From the NCBI RefSeq assembly GCF_003073045.1, contig NC_037602.1:14573731-14637730 (forward strand): DNA of 64,000 bases, given 5' to 3'. Position 1 is the stretch's first letter, and each line of letters begins with the position of its first letter. The translations under genes were made by a program, and so were the position numbers. Of the stretch, positions 58,301 through 64,000 are shown piece after piece. The notes below the pieces were generated by a model that was not told where the DNA came from, ran no database searches, and saw only the letters and a program-made list of their open reading frames with translations. The stretch is from Pomacea canaliculata. Taxonomy: Eukaryota > Mollusca > Gastropoda > Architaenioglossa > Ampullariidae.

Positions 58301-61300
58301 CAATGTCTTAAAAATAACAAAAGTGCTTATAGTGTTTCCTTGTACTATAGTGGTAGTCATGTGTGATAAAGCTGTGTTGTGATTTGAATGTCGGTGATTT
58401 CTCAGGATGGTGCAGCATCTCATAGTCTCAACTGATGTACATCAGTACTTCTCTGACACGTTGTAAATTTTTTTTCTACAGTCTTACTCTAGGGTCATGC
58501 TAATTGTTCAAAAGGAAGATAAGAATTACTAAATTGACATTGGTGATTATAGGTTTCATCTAAGGCTCTTATTTTCTTCCATTAGGGTGTCATTTCCCAA
58601 GTGTCCAACCAGAATAACCTACAACTTTGTAGATTTCAGATGTCAGCAAAAGCTGGACAAAATATCAAACCCTTGATTTAGCCAAAAGAAATTGTTCATT
58701 TCAGTAGAGTCCAATAGTATTGGGTCCCTGTAACTATTTAACTGAGAAGAAAAAAAAGCATGTAATGAAAAGAGTAAAACTTTGCCGAAGAAAAGTTTTG
58801 AAACAGCATTCATGTATCCAGATAGAACCATTGGTTTTGTGATAACTAGGTCATAAGAGCATGCAGTCTTTAGGTAACAAAATGTCAAGGAGCCTCTTAG
58901 CCATCACAGAAAGAACTCTTAACAACTGCAAACCTTCATCAGAAAAAGTGAAGCTACACACTCACTCCTACTTGGAAATAAGCAAGCATTTTTACTGAAG
59001 CCTATTTTCCTATATGTGCATTTCACTTTTAAAAGAGGGTTGAGCAAAAGGGGGTATGTTTTAACTTGGACAAATAATCTTTGCAGAATGTGTGGATGGC
59101 ATTGCATGATGCACAGAGATTGTCTCACTGACTCTTGGTCATATCTGAGGATTTCAAACAGTTGGCGAAGTGTGGATTTAGTGAATAATCCTTCAGCAGA
59201 ATACTCGTGTAGCGACATTGATTCAGTAAACAGTTGGCAAGTGTCAGCAACATGTCTGTTCTATTTGGCTGGAAATTTATTTTTACCCCCACATTTTACC
59301 CACACTTTATATCATCAAGCAAGGTCATTTACTAATGAACAATATCTTTAATAAGGCTGTACTGTATGTTTAACTTACCAGCTAGGATTTTGAATATTTA
59401 GCTCATTGTACTATAAGGAAAGAAATAATAATAGTATTCCTTGTACAAGAACTTTCTTGTTCTTTATTCTCTCTCTTTCTTTCTCTGTTCTCACTCATCC
59501 TTTGTTCATATAGAATCTGCACAATAACGTTCTCTACCTTAAGCATGTTTTTGTTATTGTTGCCTGAAAACCTCATAGACAACACCTGTATACCTATGAC
59601 CTTGTGTTCACAACCTAGCTTTCTAACCTGGGGTGAGCTGTAAGTTGTTCATAAATACTTTTTCATCCATAAAAGTTCCTATAGAGCTATTTCATCCCAT
59701 GGAATTTACAGATATTTTTATGAGTGAAAAAGAGTATGAATGCTTACACAAACCAGGAGTGTGTTATTAACACACTAAGCAATCATTCATCTTTATGTTG
59801 AACTTGTAATATTCCTTTCAAAAAATTTAAAAGAACAATCAAAATTAAAAAAAAAAAATCAGTTGTGAGATCACATGTTAAACACTTGATTATGCTTGAA
59901 AGATTATTCATCCATGATGGAATGAAGTGACAACAGTGGAAGAGAAAAGCAGCTTCAGTAGGATACAAGTCATGCATAGTCTAGTAGCTTCAGTAGTGAA
60001 TTGCTACAAGCTTTTGTGAGTTGTAGGTGAAAGTGATGTCTAATGATGTACTGCAGGTTGTTTGAACATAAGACAGGTGTGCCTTTTCTAATACTGCATG
60101 AGATATGACCCTCTAAACCTGCCAGATCATTTGCGACCGATAGTCAGCTGTTTAGATGTAGTGATATGAATGACAGTGCTGTACTTGTATTTGGTATACA
60201 CATCGTCTGTGTACTGACTGTTCTCTCCCCAGTCTCTTGGTCCCTTGTTATTTTTCATACATTTTTCTGTTGATTTCTTGACTGCATGCTTTTTTACACT
60301 GTTTTGTGCATGCTTTTGTTTTGTAGGTTATGATTCTGATGACGAATGTGAAGAGGTTGGTGGCATGCGGTACACTCGTCGTAACAAAGGCAAAAAATAT
60401 GCCCCTCTCCGCAAAGAAGATTCTTTAGAACATGGGGCCAGCATGGGGAGTGTGAAAGAAAAGAGTGGTTTTGGCAGCACTGCCACCAATCAGAATGCCA
60501 ATGGCCGAACCCCTCACTCTTCGAACTGTTCCAATCACGTTAACAATCTCAAGCATAATTCGCATTCCCAGTATTCTTCGGAAGAAAATGGAAGTGATGT
60601 CGATCCAACCAGCAGGGGCTCGTATGTACAACACCAGCATGGAGGTACTGCATGTTTTTGTCTGTCTCAGATACTTGCTACCTCAGGTTCTGACTGTATC
60701 GCTCAGTTTCCCAGGGCAGAGGCAGCCCTATATGAGATAATATCATGTAAGAAAAAGTTATGGCATGGCATTTCAGCCAAGTAATTGGAAAATCGGAATC
60801 AAAATGCTAATCTTATTTTCTTCTAATTTGATTATTAGATTTGCCCGTGAACTTCAGCCAAAATTATGGACTTATAAGATAAGAGAACAAAATACTCTAC
60901 ATTTCATTCCTTGAAAAAATCTGATTATTTACAGACTTTATAAAGGTAGTCCTGTGGTGTAAGATGCCCATACACACCACATAATTATTTGAATGAAAGT
61001 ATGCATGCATATGAATTCAAACACTTCAATCATGCGATTTCTTTCATACACACATCATACAAAACATTGTAAATCTACATAAAACACCTTCCTTGTTCTT
61101 TGCTGTTACAACAATTTTCTATGTGGGATAAGCCCAGGTGGCGGGGGAAAGGGTAGGTAGGCCTGACACTTCTTTGTAAAATGTTTAACTTGATTCCTTT
61201 CAAAAAGTAAGACACCACCAACTTCCTAGAAGAGAAGAAAGTATTAGAATTGCCAGCTGCTCATAGTCTTGCATGAGACGAAATTGCATCGTGACTGGTT

Positions 61301-63160
61301 GTGCCTAGACTATTAGGAAACATGCATGGTGCAAGAACAATTTAGTGTCATTGTCTTGCTTACCTGTGGTGGTGACTGGTGCTTAGCCTAGCTTCTTAAC
61401 TGTGTTTCTGCTCTAGTATGTCTGCCCTAGGTCTAGAAGTGGGACAGCTGTTGCTTATGTTGAGGGTGGATGGTATTTTTACACATTCTGTACTTGACAT
61501 GGTGCTGTTGAAATTGTTTGTTGTTCCATAAGACTAGATAAATTATGCAGGTAGATGAATGTGTTTTTCGCGTTTGTATGGTTGTGGGATTTGGTAAGGA
61601 GACTTTGAAATTATTGGTCAACCAGGAGAGATTCAGTTTCCAAAATGTTGGAAGAGGAAAATTGGAAGCTGGTGGCTGGGTTATGTTTACTAACAGTGTG
61701 TAGCTTGCCACCCTAAAAAAAAAAGTTGTAGGTCATTTCATGTCTTATATATTTCCTTCATTGTCTTGTGACAACTGAAAGAAAAATGTCTACCCAAAAA
61801 TTGTAATGTGCTTAGAAGGTTTATTTTAGTTCCATGACAATTCAAAAATATTACAGAATTATATACACTCAGCACTTCATGTGTTCTCTGTTTACATGTG
61901 AGCAGATTCTGACACAGATGAAGAGACCGACCGTCTGCTGCAGAAACAGTATCAAAGGAGAGATCAGTATGTGGAAATCCCAGAGCTTGACAATCAGGCT
62001 GTCCAGCAACAGACACAGGTACTGATACATCAGCAGTCAGGATCACACTTGTATCTCATTATTTCCTGTGTAAATCTCTGCCATGCTCATTAGTGGCGTT
62101 AGCAAGGTCCTTACTTTATAATGTTATTTACTAGTCCTTATGAAGAATGGTTTCCAGCACTTCAAAACTTACACTAAATTCCCAACCCCACCCAAAAGAA
62201 ATTTTAAAAGTATATTATCAGTTATTTGGAAAATGTAGGTGATGGTCAGCAAACAAGATAGATCAAGACAACAGTAAGACAAGAGTTTGTTTTATTTTGG
62301 ATTTTGATTCATAAAGAACCAGCAAAGGGCAATTTTGGAGTTACATCCCATATTTTTCAACACATATCAATTAATTTTCATAAGAGTTAAAAAAATATAC
62401 ATGTATTTAGAGACAGTGAAAGATTGCTTTTTAACAGAATCTTAATTAGGGGTGACATGTTTATGTGTTTTATACATTTCACACTTTCATTTTTTTATAG
62501 GCACAAATGCATCAATCAAAGGCAAAAGAAGGTGAGCTTATGGATTAACCTTTTTTCCTGTAAAGTTTTAAATTATTAAATTGCTGACAGCTTTTTGAGC
62601 TAGCTTCAGGCACTTTTTGGGCTTTCACTGTTTTATTTTTCAAAACTAACAAAACAATAGACAAAAAAAGAAGAAATGTTAGTCGTGAATTTGTGATCAT
62701 CTATGTGATGATGTGGTTTAATACAATATGCATGGAATGCAGGTAATCAGGCATTTCAAAAGCATAGGTTTCTTCTGTTTGATTGCTGCACAGTTGGCAT
62801 CAGATGTTATAAACATTGATAATCTCAAAGATAATCTTTTGATTTGATGCTAAATCCAAAGTAAAATTTTATTGGAAATAGTTTCTCTGAAGTCAAAATG
62901 TTTATTGTTTAAATTTCCAACAAGTACCATGAAGAATTGTGCAGGAGGAAGGAAAGATGAGATGCCGTTATTAATACTTTTTAATTATTTTTTGCTGTTG
63001 ATTAACAAATTAACAAACTATGATTTTTGTTTCTTCTGCAAATAACTGGTTAGAAAGAATGTTGGAAGTAATTCATTGAAAATGGCAGCAGTCACTGTGT
63101 TTATGTCATGTTTTCCACCAGCAAGTGTTTCAGAGCCACGCTCAAATCGTTCAAACCAAG
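49366..63160 (+). CDS. unrecognised long acidic, Ser-rich, scaffold-like protein (3' partial)
   Basis: Coding from the ATG at 49394, in an exon that opens with 28 non-coding bases after an acceptor at 49365. Exons: 49394-51010 (539 codons), 51269-51459, 51806-51912, 53857-53949, 60327-60644, 61906-62018, 62501-62531, 63122-63160; at least 836 residues, continuing past the window. All junctions are GT-AG and phase-compatible. The big exon is mostly disordered, acidic and Ser/Thr-rich (start MSDADERASCDNTSDPEEGE) with one ordered-looking block, EYDYVKYARV...SYVGMRLAYSSSNDS. Exon 2 encodes a helix (MNDLKAKREALDMAIADIKS) ending EPVWIRR; exon 3 a charged helix (RKERQEEMRRVREEIERQQE); exon 6 carries DSDTDEETDRLLQKQY. 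The composition suggests a cytoskeletal or junctional adaptor, but this is a guess. I could not assign a family. Confidence 0.8.
51930..52330. repeat. interspersed repeat with CGCTTTACA motif
   Basis: Contains TATAGCGTCTTTCCAAAG, then ATAGCGCTTTACATAAA and a CA-rich stretch. This parallels the sequence at 56400-56540 (TATAGTGCCTTTC...AAACGCTTTACA, then CACACATACACAGAAACATG). The two intronic copies in the same gene suggest a dispersed family. Identity is unknown. Confidence 0.5.
53280..53570 (+). mobile_element. non-LTR retrotransposon fragment, polymerase C-terminus
   Basis: Reads TNEANFSAASLKCPPCNCEE, then TELHLVFICPKYKDL, stop, then QLYFPKKFYWYPSQFH and LYKALQIREQ. This is the CPxC...ET..H....CP.Y..L terminal block of LINE polymerases. 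The parallel with 8000-8405 (YLSPKFYGNPFQF) indicates the same or a closely related family. It lies in the intron between exons 3 and 4 of the unknown gene, in sense orientation. Confidence 0.7.
54571..54585 (+). other. candidate 15-nt microexon
   Basis: An unusually strong acceptor (CTCTTTCCTTTCTTTTTCTCTAG, ending at 54570) is followed after 15 bases by GTAGGA. The length keeps phase 1 and would insert VLHGS-like residues between the exons at 53857 and 60327. No transcript evidence is available. Confidence 0.3.
56400..56540. repeat. interspersed repeat, second copy of CGCTTTACA family
   Basis: ATTTATATAGTGCCTTTCTC, followed by CAAAACGCTTTACAAACAGG and a CA-rich tail ending in a short (TA)n. 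Compare 51930-52330. Confidence 0.5.
57046..57240 (-). mobile_element. second SINE family, tRNA-like, minus orientation
   Basis: On the minus strand there is a B-box-like GGTTTGATTCCC (57182-57171) downstream of TGGTGTCCACTGGTGTCC, then a GC-richer body ending in a run of A (57068-57061). The body differs from the SINE at 2405-2701. A short open frame over it is a by-product. TSDs were not identified. Confidence 0.5.
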
Positions 63161-63689
63161 GTACCAGGTTCTTTTTTCCCACAAGTTTTTTTTCCATTTT
63201 CAGCATGACAATCTCTTCACAGTGGCATGAACGTGTTTATGTGCTGCATCTTAAGTTCCTTTAAATGATATTAATTTTCCTCCCAAATGATTTCAAGTTT
63301 GTCCAATTTTTTTTATATTTAAGTCTGAAATGTTCTCTTATGCTGTTTTTAAAAAAGTAAAAAACAGTTTGCGTACATGCATGCACATAGGTACATGCAT
63401 GAAGCATGTATGTGGATGGAAGTGTGCTGTTCTTTTGTGTGCATGCCTCAAGGAACATCTTGCAGGAAGAGCATAAACTTGTTTGTCAGTCGGACGAAGT
63501 GTGGTAGGCAGATTAATTGCTGTTTCTTCCTGGATATTTTACTGGATGTTTTCAGTTACCCAATCATTGGCTTATGAGTTACAGGATACAATCTTATTTT
63601 TACAATCTTACCACTTATAATGTTTAGAAACAATTTCATTAGTGTGAAAAAGTTATTTTGCCTTTTTTCTACATTGTTCATCAAGTGAA

Positions 63690-64000
63690 TAGTTTATTTT
63701 GGATGAAGTTCAACAAAACAAATAATATGTGGACTAAAGATTTTATTAAATTACTTCAAAAGACAAACATGGAAAAAGATGCCATCATTTGGAAGTTCAC
63801 TAAACTACTTAATGATGATAACCCAGAAAAGAGGAAACCTGTCCTAGAGTCCGGAGGTGAACTTCTCATCCAAAAGAAAGAAGCCAACTGACTGACTAGA
63901 GCCAACTAGAGCTGGCAAAGCTCTACCTAGAGGAGAGCACCATCAAACGCCACAAGAGAGAAAACCAGGCAGATCAGAAAAAAGATATACAGTGACTACA
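63690..64000 (+). mobile_element. non-LTR retrotransposon fragment, endonuclease-RT linker
   Basis: Reads KDAIIWKFTKLLNDDNPEKR, then KPVLESGGELLIQKKEAN, and after a short frame break ELAKLYLEESTIKRHKREN. A W-K/R-x-T-K-x-L-N-D...G...L....A...A..Y.EEST order is typical of the linker before the RT domain of LINE proteins. It runs off the end of the window. Confidence 0.62.

Larger units (their letters stand above)
53950..60326. other. 6.4-kb intron of the unknown gene
   Basis: AT-rich. It contains the candidate microexon (54571-54585), a dispersed repeat (56400-56540) and a SINE-like sequence (57046-57240). No other exon with good splice sites and open phase was recognised. Confidence 0.5.

Noticed and set aside
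59016-59351. 111-codon plus-strand frame in the 6.4-kb intron of the unknown gene
   Set aside because: It overlaps a 99-codon minus-strand frame, has no flanking splice signals in phase, and neither strand shows a known motif.

Overview
This is eukaryotic nuclear DNA, most likely from a lophotrochozoan and probably a gastropod mollusc. The reasons are small exons with canonical GT-AG introns, a GnRH-type neuropeptide receptor of invertebrate character, tRNA-derived SINEs, MITEs and many non-LTR retrotransposon remnants. The species assignment is inference; no species-specific marker was recognised.

Five protein-coding genes are supported. (1) 4203-14209, plus: the 3' half of a class A GPCR of the GnRH/corazonin/AKH receptor superfamily (TM5 to tail; TM1-4 lie upstream of the window). 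It has two alternative last exons and an unusual in-phase tandem array of splice acceptors. (2) 20410-28405, plus: a complete FAN1 DNA-repair nuclease gene, about 15 exons, with all catalytic residues kept. Exon 1 contains one apparent missing base. (3) 31606-36915, minus: a complete nine-exon SLC22-type organic-ion transporter (540 aa), convergent with FAN1. (4) 40149-47190, minus: complete translation elongation factor 2 (842 aa, 14 coding exons), with the initiator ATG alone on its first exon. (5) 49394-63160 and beyond, plus, divergent from eEF2: a long, acidic, serine-rich, mostly disordered protein with two charged helices. I do not recognise it, and it is truncated by the window end.

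Introns and intergenic space hold a SINE with a perfect 12-bp target-site duplication (2405-2701), a MITE with 9-bp duplications whose termini are made of short tandem repeats (2802-3203), a Tigger-like MITE (18269-18608), a pogo-like MITE (42109-42447), a 175-bp hairpin-type MITE (48518-48692), and retrotransposon fragments at 1-545, 8000-8405, 26780-27290, 53280-53570 and 63690-64000.

The genes do not form a functional cluster: hormone receptor, crosslink-repair nuclease, transporter, translation factor and an unknown scaffold-like protein. Exon boundaries were derived by hand from splice consensus and phase. For FAN1, SLC22 and eEF2 the summed exon lengths give an intact frame, apart from the one FAN1 base. 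The most unusual observation is the GPCR tail region, where two decayed upstream copies of the long tail exon's first ~35 bp each keep an acceptor AG and an in-frame stop.
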